From assembly GCA_963844325.1 (NCBI GenBank), contig CAWJNV010000002.1, forward strand, positions 5,332,001-5,396,000: a stretch of DNA of 64,000 nucleotides, in the 5' to 3' direction. Each line of letters opens with the position of its first letter. Position 1 is the first letter of the stretch. The position numbers were made by a program, and so were the translations under genes. Positions 34,175 through 43,112 of the stretch are shown here, one piece after another. Below the pieces are notes generated by a model, which was given only the letters and a program-made list of their open reading frames with translations, was not told the origin of the DNA and ran no database searches. This DNA comes from CADCTQ01 sp963844325 (GTDB lineage Bacteria; Bacteroidota; Bacteroidia; Cytophagales; 172606-1).

Positions 34175-37162
34175 ATGAATTACTTAAAGAGAGAACTCTA
34201 CGAGCTGATCAGATCAGAAGCTTTTATCTTCGACTTCGTCCAGGAGTCGTCGCTGGACGGCCTTTGGTACTGGGACCTGGAAAACCCCGAAAACGAATGG
34301 ATGAACCCTAGGTTCTGGACGACGCTGGGCTACAACCCCGACCAGATGCCCCACCGGGCCGACGCCTGGCAACACCTTATTCATCCCGAAGACCTGGAAG
34401 TAGCCACTCAGAACGCCCTCCGGCACTGGCAGGACCCCTCGCACCCCTACGACCAGGTGGTGCGTTACCGCCACAAGAACGGCTCCACCGTCTGGATTCG
34501 CTGCCGGGGCCTGGCCATCCGGGACGGGCAAGGCAAACCCGTCCGGATGCTGGGGGCGCATACCGACATTACCCAGGTAAAACAGCAGGAAGCCGAATTG
34601 CTGAAGGCCAACGCCCGCCTCAAAGAACTCCTCAACAATACCGGCGACATGGTGTTCGTGCTCGACGAAGCCTACACCTTTATCGAATACTACCGGAATA
34701 ACGATCAGGACAGCTCTCTTTTCGTCCCGCCTTCCTTTTTCATCGGCAAGAAAGTGCATGAAATCGGTTTTCCGCCGGAGGCGGAACGCGCCATTACGAA
34801 TGCGCTGCGTGCGGCCCTGGCTACCGGCAGCAAGCAGTCGGTTGAGTACGCCCTACCCATGCCGCAAGAGGAGCAGTGGTACAGCCTGGCCGTCTCTGCC
34901 CTCCCCCGGGCAGCGGAACAAAAACGGGAACTGATCTGCGTGGCGCGCAACATTACCGAAAGCAAACGGGCCGAAGTCCGGGTGCGGGAAAGTGAAAAGC
35001 TGCTCGAATTGTTCTTCAGCAACTCGCTGGACGGCTTCTTTTTCATGATGCTCGATGAGCCAGTGGTCTGGGACGCCGGGGTGGATAAAAAAGCGGCGCT
35101 CGACTACGTGTTCGCCCACCAGCGCATTACCCGCATCAACCAGGCCATGCTCGACCAGTACGGAGCCAGGCAGGAAGACTTTCTGGGGCTCACGCCCAAT
35201 GATTTTTTTGCCCACGACCCCGACCACGGAAGAGAAGTATGGACCGGGCTGTTTGACCAGGGCCGGCTCCGGATCGATAGTGATGAACGCAGGTTCGACG
35301 GTTCCCCCATGTGGGTGGAGGGCGACTACCTCTGCCTCTACGACGACGCGGGACGAATCACCGGCCACTTCGGCGTGCAAAGGGACATTACCCGCCGCAA
35401 GGAGCTGGAAAAGGAACTGCTGGCTAAAACCCAGGAACTGGAAGGCTTTTTCGATACGGCCCTGGACCTGCTTTTCATCGGTGACATGCAGGGAAATTTC
35501 GGGCGCGTCAACAAGACTGCCGAACGGATTTTCGGCTTCACTCCGGAGGAGTTGCACGGCACTTCGGTCCTTGACCTCATTCATCCCGAAGACAAGCCGC
35601 AGGCGCTGGAGAAGCTTGCCGACTTGCATGCCGGGGTCCAGGTTCAGGATTTCGTCGTCCGTTGCCGGCGCAAAGACGGAACGTATACGCACGTGGAATG
35701 GTGCGCCACCACCAAAGGAGAACGCATTTACGCAGCGGCCCGCGACATTACGGAACGCTTGCAGGCCGAAGAAAAACTGGCTAAAGAGCGGATCCTGCTC
35801 CGGACCATCATTGACAACATCCCGGTAAACATTTATGTAAAAGATACCCTTTCGCGCAAGGTGCTGGCCAACCGGGCCGAATACGAGTACGTGCAGGCGT
35901 CCGGCGAGGAGGAGATTCTGGGCAAGGATGACTACCAGCTTTACCCGGATGAGTCGGCCCGGCTCTCGGTGGACGAAGACCAACAGGTGCTGCGCACCGG
36001 CAAGGCCATACTTTACCAAGAAACCCTCAATACCCGGCTCGACGGCAGCCAGTGCTGGTTTCTGAGTTCCAAAATCCCGCTTCTGGATGCCCGGTCGCAG
36101 ACCACGGGCCTGGTTGGCATCAGCCTTGACATCACCGGGATCAAACTAGCCCAGATCGCTTTGCAGGAGGCCTATAATGAACTACAGGTTTCGGAAGAGG
36201 AACTCCGCGCCCGCGGCGAAGAACTGTCGGCTATGAATGAAATGATGGAGCAGACCATCTCGGACCTCAGGATGACTCAGGCGCAACTGGTGCAGTCTGA
36301 AAAGATGGCTTCCCTCGGCCAGCTCACCGCCGGCATTGCCCACGAGATCAACAACCCCATCAACTTCGTGTACGCCGGCACGGATAACATCAGGCAGGCC
36401 CTCGATGAACTCTACCAGGTACTCGGGCAACTGGAAGAGATCGAAAACCTGTGCCGGGAGGGGGAAAAAATGGACTTCCGGCTGCTCCAAGAAAAGCTGT
36501 CAATCCTGGAGGAAATGAAAAAAGAGCTGTACTACCAGGAAAACCGGCAGGTGATCAGTGAGTCGATCTTGTCAGTAAAGACCGGCGCGGCCCGCACGGC
36601 CGAAATCGTGAAGGGCCTGCGTAATTTCTCGCGGCTCGACGAAGCCGCTCTGAAGAATATAGATATTCACGAAGGCCTCGAAAGCACCTTGATTCTGTTG
36701 AGCAACCGGCTCAAAGACCGTATCCGGCTGGTAAAAGAGTACGACGAAAGCCTGCCCTTCATTGAGTGCTTTCCGGGCCAGCTCAACCAGGTGTTCATGA
36801 ACATCCTGGTGAACGCCATCCAGGCCATTGAAGGGGAAGGCCAGCTAAGCATCACCACGCGCAACTGCGGAGACGAGGTGGAAGTGGTTTTTGCCGATAC
36901 GGGCAAAGGAATAAGCGAGGAAGTGCTGCCCAGAATATTCGATCCGTTCTTTACCACCAAACCCGTAGGCGAAGGTACGGGTTTGGGACTATCAATTTCC
37001 TACGGCATCATCCGCAAACACAACGGAACCCTCTCGGTCAACAGCACCCCGGGCAAAGGCACGGCTTTCCTGATCCGGTTGCCCAAAACGTTTTCGGGGC
37101 CGGAAATTGAGGGCTGCCTTTCCCCCAGGGAGGTGGCTAAAAAAGCAGCCGGGGCCGGCTAA
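34175..37162 (+). CDS. Soluble PAS histidine kinase with five PAS domains
   Basis: A 995-residue protein with five PAS domains (about 10-130 with LDGLWYWDLENPENEW; 140-265; 275-410; 415-530; 540-660) and a coiled coil. HisKA (GQLTAGIAHEINNPINF, His about 722) and HATPase (FADTGKGISEEVLPR, GTGLGLSISYGII) complete it. No membrane helices. Its kinase core is a paralogue of that at 24055-26484. It starts 4 bp after the preceding kinase stop, so they are probably translated together. It is the last gene of the rightward run. Confidence 0.92.
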   Translation: MNYLKRELYELIRSEAFIFDFVQESSLDGLWYWDLENPENEWMNPRFWTTLGYNPDQMPHRADAWQHLIHPEDLEVATQNALRHWQDPSHPYDQVVRYRHKNGSTVWIRCRGLAIRDGQGKPVRMLGAHTDITQVKQQEAELLKANARLKELLNNTGDMVFVLDEAYTFIEYYRNNDQDSSLFVPPSFFIGKKVHEIGFPPEAERAITNALRAALATGSKQSVEYALPMPQEEQWYSLAVSALPRAAEQKRELICVARNITESKRAEVRVRESEKLLELFFSNSLDGFFFMMLDEPVVWDAGVDKKAALDYVFAHQRITRINQAMLDQYGARQEDFLGLTPNDFFAHDPDHGREVWTGLFDQGRLRIDSDERRFDGSPMWVEGDYLCLYDDAGRITGHFGVQRDITRRKELEKELLAKTQELEGFFDTALDLLFIGDMQGNFGRVNKTAERIFGFTPEELHGTSVLDLIHPEDKPQALEKLADLHAGVQVQDFVVRCRRKDGTYTHVEWCATTKGERIYAAARDITERLQAEEKLAKERILLRTIIDNIPVNIYVKDTLSRKVLANRAEYEYVQASGEEEILGKDDYQLYPDESARLSVDEDQQVLRTGKAILYQETLNTRLDGSQCWFLSSKIPLLDARSQTTGLVGISLDITGIKLAQIALQEAYNELQVSEEELRARGEELSAMNEMMEQTISDLRMTQAQLVQSEKMASLGQLTAGIAHEINNPINFVYAGTDNIRQALDELYQVLGQLEEIENLCREGEKMDFRLLQEKLSILEEMKKELYYQENRQVISESILSVKTGAARTAEIVKGLRNFSRLDEAALKNIDIHEGLESTLILLSNRLKDRIRLVKEYDESLPFIECFPGQLNQVFMNILVNAIQAIEGEGQLSITTRNCGDEVEVVFADTGKGISEEVLPRIFDPFFTTKPVGEGTGLGLSISYGIIRKHNGTLSVNSTPGKGTAFLIRLPKTFSGPEIEGCLSPREVAKKAAGAG

Positions 37163-37232
37163 ATGTACATCCTTTTTCTTTTTTTGAGTAGTTCGTATAT
37201 CAATGAAAGCCGGTTGACGGGAACCGGGTCTG

Positions 37233-37703
37233 CTATAACAATGCCTTTGAAATGCTGATCAGCCTGCGGTAATTTTCGTCCGGGTAACCCTCCCGGATGT
37301 CGGCGGCCAGTTCGCGCAACGACAGAAACAGCATAAGGGCTACCTGGTCCACCGGCTGATATTCCTTCAGGTAAGCGTTTACAAAGCGTTGGGTGAAGGG
37401 AGTCTTTAACTGGTTTACCGTAAAAAACATCGTCACCGCATTTCCTTCTACCTGGTAGGGCTTCAATGCTTCAACCAGGAAGCGCAGGAAGCCGAGCCGG
37501 CTTTCGTGTTCCTCCGACAGCCAGGCGTACCCATCCTTCACAAGCGTAGTGTAGAGGCTGCTCAGCTCCCGGTGGACCCGGCAGATGAGCAACTGCTCGT
37601 TTTTGGGAGAATGCCCGTAAACAGAAGCAAAAACGCTGTTAATGAGTTGGGTTACGATGCCCTTTTCGTTTTCGGAAGAATGCTTGGGAAGTAGGGATAT
37701 CAT
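37233..37703 (-). CDS. Protein of unknown family (paralogue of 17344-17658)
   Basis: A 156-residue soluble protein I do not recognise. It is mostly helical with no signal peptide. Shared with the protein at 17344 are LGFLRFLVEALKP versus LAFLDFLADACKP, the EGNAV motif and the LRELAADIRE block near the C-terminus. It is transcribed convergently toward the last kinase of the island. The N-terminal half (VYGHSPKNEQLLICRVHREL) is missing from the other copy. Because both copies sit beside the kinase cluster, a regulatory or partner role is possible, but this is only inference. Confidence 0.65.
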   Translation of the reverse strand: MISLLPKHSSENEKGIVTQLINSVFASVYGHSPKNEQLLICRVHRELSSLYTTLVKDGYAWLSEEHESRLGFLRFLVEALKPYQVEGNAVTMFFTVNQLKTPFTQRFVNAYLKEYQPVDQVALMLFLSLRELAADIREGYPDENYRRLISISKALL

Positions 37704-38120
37704 GCCGGCGGGTACAGGTTGGGTATCGATTTGCCGATAAACTGTTTGCTTTCAATTCAAATCTTACATGCAACCCTGTATATAGACAGCCTGGAAATTG
37801 TAACCGTATGCCTGATTCCGCGCTCCAATGAAGCTATTCTATTCTCAGTAAACCAACCTTTTGTTTAACCGCTTGAGTAGATAAGGTCCGCTCTTTTCAA
37901 AGTGTCCACTTTTTAGGGCGAATCCCAATCAGCACTTTTTCAAGTGTCCACTTTTTAGGGAAAACGCCAGCTTTGCTTGATTAAGCTGTTATTCTCGAGG
38001 AAAAGAGCAGCTAAGCCTGTCTGATCTTTAGGAGGAATGGCCCCGTAAGGAAAGCTTGCTTTACGGGGTACTCTAAACCCGCGGCAGGACTGCTGCTGCG
38101 CGTACTTGCCGCCAGCAAGG
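37704..38120. other. Intergenic region with a 19-bp direct repeat and a hairpin
   Basis: No coding frame is supported. AAGTGTCCACTTTTTAGGG occurs twice (37900-37918 and 37942-37960), 42 bp apart, with TTTTC before each copy. The spacing and wording recall multiple-repeat ends of IS21-type elements, but no transposase gene is present. A stem-loop (CCCCGTAA at 38041-38048 with TTACGGGG at 38061-38068) lies past the end of the flippase gene and may terminate it. Confidence 0.5.
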
Positions 38121-39503
38121 TCAGTACGTCACTTTTTTCCGGGCTGCTTTGATGGCCCGCACCTGCCTGGCGACGAAGGCAAATACCCCGTACAGCAAAA
38201 GGGCTTTGGTCTGCATGCGGAATCCCGGCCACGTACTCCTGGAGAGCAGGCTGCTCAGGTAGGAGGCGAAAAGATGCGAAATCACGGTGGCGATGGCGGC
38301 GCCTTTTATGCCCATAGCTGGAATCAAAATCAAGTTCAGCACCACATTCACCACGGCCCCCGTCAGGGTGCGGTAGAGGGAGAGCTTTTGCATGTTCTCG
38401 GATACCAGCCAGAGGTTGAGGGCAATGGCCGGGTAGGCAAACAGGCCCGACCAGATGTAGATCATCAGCACGTCGCCGGCCTCAGAAAATTCGCTGCCGT
38501 ACCAGTGAGGAATAGCCCACCTGCTCACGAAAACGGTAGCCGGAATAATGACACACAGGGTGATCCAGACCATGAGGTCAAACAGAGACTGCAACCGCTT
38601 GTAGTAAAATTCCTCACTGATCTTCCGGGCGCCGACAATGGTTGGGAAGAAGGCGTTGCCTATTACGGCCGGCAGGAAACTCCACAAGTCAGAAAAACGG
38701 ACAGCCACGCTGTAAACGCCTGCTGCTTCCTTGCCCATCATGTGCTTGATCATGATCTGATCAATGCGCATGTAAAATACAACAATGAAACCCGAAAAGA
38801 TCAGAGGCCAAGAGTCCCCCAGCATTTCTTTGGCGTAGCCCAAGCGTATTTTCCACCGCGAAAACGACACGGGCTGCGTCCGGTAAATGAGCACCATGCC
38901 GACTGCATTGGCTACCTCGCCCAGCAGCAGGGACCAGGCAAACCACATGACCGGTGCATGGATATAGATCAGGTAGATCCGCAGTGCATTGGCGAGGCAG
39001 AACTGCGTCAACTTTACGATCACCGGCAGCCGCGACTGCATTCTGCTTTGGAAGTAGGTTTCAATGATGCTCAACGACTGGAAGGCGTTGCCCATCACGA
39101 TGATCAGGATGATGTAAAAGCTTTCCTGTTTCTCGCCGGCCAACGCAGCGTAGAAGCTGAACAATGACATGCTGATGGCCGCTCCGAGCAGGCGCACGGC
39201 CAGTGCGGTGCCCATTACCTCCCCCAACCGGTCGGCGTCATTGACTAAGTTACGTTTCAGGATTGTATCCAGACCCATGCCGGCCAGGATGGAAAAAAAA
39301 ACGGCTATGCTTTGCGCATAGCCGAGCAAACCGAAGTCTGCCGGTCCCAGGTAGCGGGCCACGAAAATGCCGATGATGAACGAGATGCCCAAGGTGCCGA
39401 TCTTGTCGGCAAGCATCCAGGAAATATTGGAAAAATGTTTCCGAGCGTTTTTATTGAGAACAAACGCCTTAATCGGATAGGCGCGCAGGTACGATAAGAT
39501 CAT
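38121..39503 (-). CDS. Polysaccharide flippase, Wzx/MOP superfamily
   Basis: A 460-residue integral membrane protein with about 12-14 predicted helices. The N-terminal signature (ISWMLADKIGTLGISFIIG, VARYLGPADFGLLGYAQSI) is that of O-antigen/polysaccharide lipid-linked oligosaccharide flippases. A later PAIALNLWLVSENMQKLS and YRTLTGAVVNVVLNLILIP segment is also typical. These proteins move undecaprenyl-linked sugar units across the inner membrane. No glycosyltransferase or polymerase genes are next to it, so it stands alone here, unlike a normal surface-polysaccharide locus. It may be a displaced part of such a locus. Confidence 0.9.
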   Translation of the reverse strand: MILSYLRAYPIKAFVLNKNARKHFSNISWMLADKIGTLGISFIIGIFVARYLGPADFGLLGYAQSIAVFFSILAGMGLDTILKRNLVNDADRLGEVMGTALAVRLLGAAISMSLFSFYAALAGEKQESFYIILIIVMGNAFQSLSIIETYFQSRMQSRLPVIVKLTQFCLANALRIYLIYIHAPVMWFAWSLLLGEVANAVGMVLIYRTQPVSFSRWKIRLGYAKEMLGDSWPLIFSGFIVVFYMRIDQIMIKHMMGKEAAGVYSVAVRFSDLWSFLPAVIGNAFFPTIVGARKISEEFYYKRLQSLFDLMVWITLCVIIPATVFVSRWAIPHWYGSEFSEAGDVLMIYIWSGLFAYPAIALNLWLVSENMQKLSLYRTLTGAVVNVVLNLILIPAMGIKGAAIATVISHLFASYLSSLLSRSTWPGFRMQTKALLLYGVFAFVARQVRAIKAARKKVTY

Positions 39504-39865
39504 GCTTTACTAAAAGTTTTGCATATCTGTTTTACATTGGTATGACGTGCCGTACCTGGTCCCGGGAAACTGGTGTGCTTACTGAGTATTATGATTCTTC
39601 TCGTATTACGAAGGGTGGTCTTCTAACCGCTTTTTCTGCTCCGTCCAAGTTATCTGACTTCCATTTCCGATACTATACTATCCCCATGAGCCGAAACAGG
39701 TGTAGTGAGCGGGTAAGCGTGCCCCGTAGGAGGTATCTCAGGGCGAGTATTGATATAGCAGTTGATGAAAAGGTAATTTCAGTAAGGACTTGTATTCGAC
39801 GGGTGAATACTGTCAGTAAGACAAATTCATAAGTTCCTTCGACGAAATCAATCAGGAGTTATGTG
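39504..39865. other. Intergenic, nothing recognised
   Basis: AT-richer than its surroundings. The only open frame (39542-39832, rightward) is rich in Arg and Ser, has no domain wording and no ribosome site. I see no gene, repeat or RNA here. Confidence 0.4.
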
Positions 39866-39964
39866 TTAGGCAGTCATGAGGAGTGCGGCCATCACTGCTA
39901 CAAGCACCGCGTAGAACCGGCTTGTCTTTTCCACTTTATCAGGAAACATTTCTTTTAAATTCAT
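39866..39964 (-). CDS. 32-residue small membrane peptide
   Basis: A short frame reads MNLKEMFPDKVEKTSRFY followed by a hydrophobic segment AVLVAVMAALLMTA and a stop. AGAGGG lies 4 bases before the ATG, a good ribosome site. The charged N-terminus and single hydrophobic C-terminal helix are typical of small inner-membrane proteins. It lies 21 bp after another leftward frame that ends at 39986 (closing LKLVDMAAMDAATMLLMF), which I could not identify. The pair may be the tail of a lost operon. Confidence 0.4.
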   Translation of the reverse strand: MNLKEMFPDKVEKTSRFYAVLVAVMAALLMTA

Positions 39965-40153
39965 AAACCCTCTATGCAATGCGCATCATTTGTCTGCTTT
40001 CAATTTTTTGAACATCAGGAGCATAGTTGCGGCATCCATCGCTGCCATGTCTACCAGCTTCAACGATCCCACAAAGGCCAGGGCGTACACTTGAACCTGC
40101 ACAGCGACACGCTGGACGAAGCTTACGAAAAATATTAGTCCATCGCCTGCCTT

Positions 40154-40360
40154 ATGCGTCTTCTCATGCGATATACCCGCTATGCTTGCGTACTGTTGCT
40201 CAGCGTAATGCTGAGCAATTCCCTTTTTGCCCAAAATACCCGCATCAGCGACTACAATCGCATCGGGTGGTACAACTACCTGGGTACATTCAAGCTGGGT
40301 AATGGTAAAGATCAAACTGATTTAATTGTTCTTGAAGGTAAACGGGGTACTTTCTTCTAA
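40154..40360 (+). pseudogene. N-terminal fragment of a DUF2490-type outer-membrane protein
   Basis: A signal peptide (YACVLLLSVMLSNSLFA) is followed by QNTRISDYNRIGWYNYLGTF, the start of DUF2490-family proteins. Homology stops after about 50 residues, and the frame then runs into sequence next to a recombinase fragment. The remaining ~180 residues of the family are absent, so the gene was cut by a rearrangement. Confidence 0.6.
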
Positions 40361-40979
40361 CCACCAGCGCTACAAACATAAGGCCGATAACCTGGCAGTA
40401 TCCCTCAAGCGGTTTGCTAAATGCGCAGATTGTGGCGCCTCCCTTGCCGGCTACACCGTGCTCAAGAAGGGCTTACACTACTACAAGTGTACCACCAAGG
40501 GGTGCCGGCTGAACGTGAGAGACAAGCATCTCAACGACTTATTTCTCCAACTCCTCTCCGGATTCCAGGTAGACGAGAACCTGCTGCCTGCCCTTAAACT
40601 GCAACTCAAATTGACCTTCAACGAGCTGAACCAGTATTCTCTAGAGGCAGTCAAGGGATTAAAGGCTGGTATCAGCGACATTGAAAAGAACCTGGAAAAG
40701 CTCGAAGAACGCTACGTACTGGAAGGACTCGAAAAGCATTTGTACGAGAAGTGCACGGCCAAATTCAAAGAGGATAAGCGCAAAATGGAGGAGGAATTGC
40801 AGAAGTCGGGCAAAAGCCTTTCGAACCTTTCGGCTTACACCGACAAGACATTGCTAATCGCCTCACAGTTAGGCAAGTTATGGCAGGAAGGAGACTTCGA
40901 AACCAGGGAAAAACTACAATACCTTGTCTTTCCCGAGGGTGTGCAGTATGAGCGCAAAAATGAGGCATTTCGAACCTAA
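40326..40979 (+). pseudogene. C-terminal part of a large serine recombinase
   Basis: From about 40375 the frame carries SLKRFAKCADCGASLAGYTV and HYYKCTTKGC, the zinc-ribbon with CxxC and a second Cys pair, then a long coiled coil (ISDIEKNLEKLEERYVLEG ... LQKSGKSLSNLSAY) and the terminal FETREKLQYLVFPEGVQYE. This is the C-terminal DNA-binding and coiled-coil half of large serine integrases. The catalytic resolvase domain with the active Ser is missing upstream, so the protein cannot recombine DNA. It marks a decayed mobile element. Confidence 0.8.
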
Positions 40980-41032
40980 AGAATCAATTCTGTTTTTTCG
41001 CTAATCCGCTCACCATCAGGAGAAAAAGGAAC

Positions 41033-41076
41033 AAAAAAAGAGGGGCAAACTATTGATGTCAATAGTTTGTCCCCTC
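41033..41076 (-). terminator. Intrinsic terminator downstream of a tRNA 3' end
   Basis: Arms 41040-41056 (GAGGGGCAAACTATTGA) and 41059-41076 pair with one bulged base. Read leftward, the stem is followed by seven T (complement of 41033-41039). It lies directly after the tRNA-like 3' end, as in a real tRNA transcription unit. Confidence 0.8.
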
Positions 41077-41077
41077 G

Positions 41078-41100
41078 GGTGGAGTCGGAGGGATTCGAAC
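41078..41100 (-). other. 3' end of a tRNA gene (probable attachment-site copy)
   Basis: Leftward, the bases read as a T-loop (GTTCGAATC), the 3' strand of the T-stem and the acceptor arm (CCTCCGACTCCACC), ending next to the terminator. Upstream of GTTCGAATC there is no matching T-stem strand or any tRNA body. Only the last ~23 bases of the gene are here. Such 3' ends are usual attachment sites of integrative elements. A class II tRNA (Ser or Leu) is the likely parent, but identity cannot be fixed. Confidence 0.6.
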
Positions 41101-41320
41101 TATATGACTGCCTTGAAAAATCGCTTATTTAGCCAAATTTAAGGCTTTTTCCTCCACTAAAGCAACCATTTTAGCCGCAGATTGTGATAATTCTGTGATA
41201 AATTCAGGGTCATTGTGATAGCGTTTCCGGATGTGTACTTGAATCACAAAAAGGTCCTTTTACTGTTCGTTATGGCCTTTTTAGTGGTGAAGTAATTGCG
41301 CGTTGTCTTAATGCCCGAGG

Positions 41321-43057
41321 CTATTTCTTTTTGGTGTTCCTCTCGTGCTCCTCTTTGAGCTTACGGGCCTGGTACCGCTCCCAAGCCTCCTTCCAGCCTG
41401 GATGGGTAATAAAGCCGGCGTCGAAAAAGACGCCAAAGTCGTAGTGCAACTCGAATATCTCGTCGTATGCCTTCTGGGCGTTCTCCGCACTCACCTCATA
41501 GCCTCCCGAGTAGATCGTGCCCTTCAATTCTTCCTTGGTAAACTTTCGCCGCAAGCCCCGTTGTACGGTGATGTCATCCCAGAGCTTTTGCAAAAAAAAG
41601 CCAAAGGCCTGCCGGCTCCGCTCCCACTTCAATGACTCCTCCTGCAAGGCAATGATCTTTTGCCGGTCCAGCAACCATTGCCCCATCTCCTTGCTGTCCA
41701 TTGGACCCGAAGCAGGACTTACGGTTCCCGTACTACCGTCATAGGGCAGAGTCGTGAAGAAGGCTTCGATGGGAATGAAGAACTTGTTGGAAAGTCTCAG
41801 CAAGACATCGGTACCAACGTTGGGCTTCTCGAACAGGTCGTACATGGTTTGCCGGGTTTTGCCGATGGCTTCCGCAGCAGCCGTAATGGAGATATCTTTC
41901 TGAGTGAGCAGTTGAATGAGCCGCCCTCCCGTTATGGGAGCCGGGTAGGTGCAGTACGGAGTGAATACCTTGAAAAAGTCATCAGGGTCAAAATCTTCCT
42001 CGGGAGTGAGTACGCCTCTTTTGGTCAGCTTTTCCTCCAGCAACAGCGCTAATCCCACCGCGAGCGGAATCCCCGTCATGCTTCCCATCCCGCCGGGGGG
42101 ATAGGCCCTCAGGCCAATGGCCCGCTGTGCCCACTGCCCCCGGCTCCAGCCTTCGGCCCAGGCAAACAGGGAGGGGATCTCCCCCACCCCGGCCGGAATG
42201 GGCGCTTCTCCCGCCGGCTTGGCTTGCTGGGCCTGGGCAATCGCCGCCGCTGCTCCCGCTACCGACAATTGTCCCCCTTGCACGGCGCCAGCTAGTTGGG
42301 TAATGGCCTCCAAAGTGGATGGATGCAGGTGCATCAGATTCTTACTCGCTTGCAGGCCTGGAATCGTTCGGGGCAAAGTAACCGCTTCCGGATGGCCCAG
42401 GGTGTAGAAGGTTCGCTCTCCCACCCCCGGATACGACAGGGTGACCGGCTCCAAGGGGGCTTTGATTTGACGGATGCCGTTTTCCTGCACGGCAATGGGA
42501 GCAGTAAACCCGTGCACCCAGTGTTCGATGGCCGCCTGGCTGCCGTCCTCCTTCCCATCCGGGTCGGGCGCCCAGGCCGATTCTACCCGCCAGCCGGTGT
42601 GGAGTTGGGTTACCTGGTCGAAGGAGCGGGCCAGTTGCACGGCAAGCAAATTAGATACCCCCGGGCTGGCACCCAGCCCAACGACGGCCGTAACGCCGGC
42701 GGCCCGGGCCGCATCGTGCAGGCGCAGCATGTCCAGGGTGGGCTCCCAGTCGTCGCACAGGTCCAGGTAGTGGCAGCCCGCCCCGATAGCGGCTTGCAGG
42801 ATCGGCAGGCCGAACCGGTAGTAAGGCCCCACGCAGTTGAGTACGGCCTGATGCCCGTGCAGGGCAGCGCGCAAGGCATCGGTATCTTCCACGTCCAGGC
42901 CCATTGCCTCGGCCTTGGGTCCGCATTGCGCGGCCAATGCCTGGGCAGCGGGCAAGTTGCGGTCGGCAATGGTAAGTCCGCTCACGCGCGGGAAGGCAGC
43001 CACGGTTTGGGCGGCCCAGCGGCCCATGCTCCCGGCGCCCAACAACAATACTTTCAT
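41321..43057 (-). CDS. Saccharopine-dehydrogenase-like enzyme fused to a helix-turn-helix module
   Basis: I start it at 43057 (MKVLLLGAGSMGRW), where the Rossmann GxGxxG begins; 578 residues. Residues 1 to about 370 are a saccharopine dehydrogenase/homospermidine synthase-like NAD(P) oxidoreductase (VLNCVGPYYRFGLPILQAAI, GCHYLDLCDD, GLGASPGVSNLLA). From about residue 375 the sequence changes to a DNA-binding helix-turn-helix (ISITAAAEAIGKTRQTMYDL) and a charged helical tail (ALQEESLKWERSRQAF ... KLKEEHERNTKKK) of a kind seen in element-borne regulators. The usual C-terminal catalytic part of the enzyme is replaced. Because a tRNA end and recombinase remnant lie just beyond, the fusion probably arose by element insertion or deletion. 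Function is uncertain. Confidence 0.75.
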   Translation of the reverse strand: MKVLLLGAGSMGRWAAQTVAAFPRVSGLTIADRNLPAAQALAAQCGPKAEAMGLDVEDTDALRAALHGHQAVLNCVGPYYRFGLPILQAAIGAGCHYLDLCDDWEPTLDMLRLHDAARAAGVTAVVGLGASPGVSNLLAVQLARSFDQVTQLHTGWRVESAWAPDPDGKEDGSQAAIEHWVHGFTAPIAVQENGIRQIKAPLEPVTLSYPGVGERTFYTLGHPEAVTLPRTIPGLQASKNLMHLHPSTLEAITQLAGAVQGGQLSVAGAAAAIAQAQQAKPAGEAPIPAGVGEIPSLFAWAEGWSRGQWAQRAIGLRAYPPGGMGSMTGIPLAVGLALLLEEKLTKRGVLTPEEDFDPDDFFKVFTPYCTYPAPITGGRLIQLLTQKDISITAAAEAIGKTRQTMYDLFEKPNVGTDVLLRLSNKFFIPIEAFFTTLPYDGSTGTVSPASGPMDSKEMGQWLLDRQKIIALQEESLKWERSRQAFGFFLQKLWDDITVQRGLRRKFTKEELKGTIYSGGYEVSAENAQKAYDEIFELHYDFGVFFDAGFITHPGWKEAWERYQARKLKEEHERNTKKK

Positions 43058-43112
43058 GAGTGATTTGTGTTTGGTGAACGGGACAAAGGTGGGGCGGCTG
43101 GCCTCGTTTTCC

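Noticed and set aside
37900..37960. CRISPR-like repeat
   Set aside because: Only two copies, 19 bp each with a 23-bp gap, no array and no cas genes.
39986..40315. 109-residue leftward frame
   Set aside because: Its first two thirds are antisense to the DUF2490 fragment. Only the last ~30 residues look protein-like and could not be assigned.
41078..41100. Complete tRNA gene
   Set aside because: Only the T-loop 3' side and acceptor strand are present; no anticodon or D arm can be drawn upstream.
41125..41260. Leftward frame of about 45 codons ending at 41125 (DPEFITELSQSAAKMVALVE)
   Set aside because: It may be the tail of an integrase or other element gene, but it has no start and I could not recognise a family, so I did not list it as a gene.
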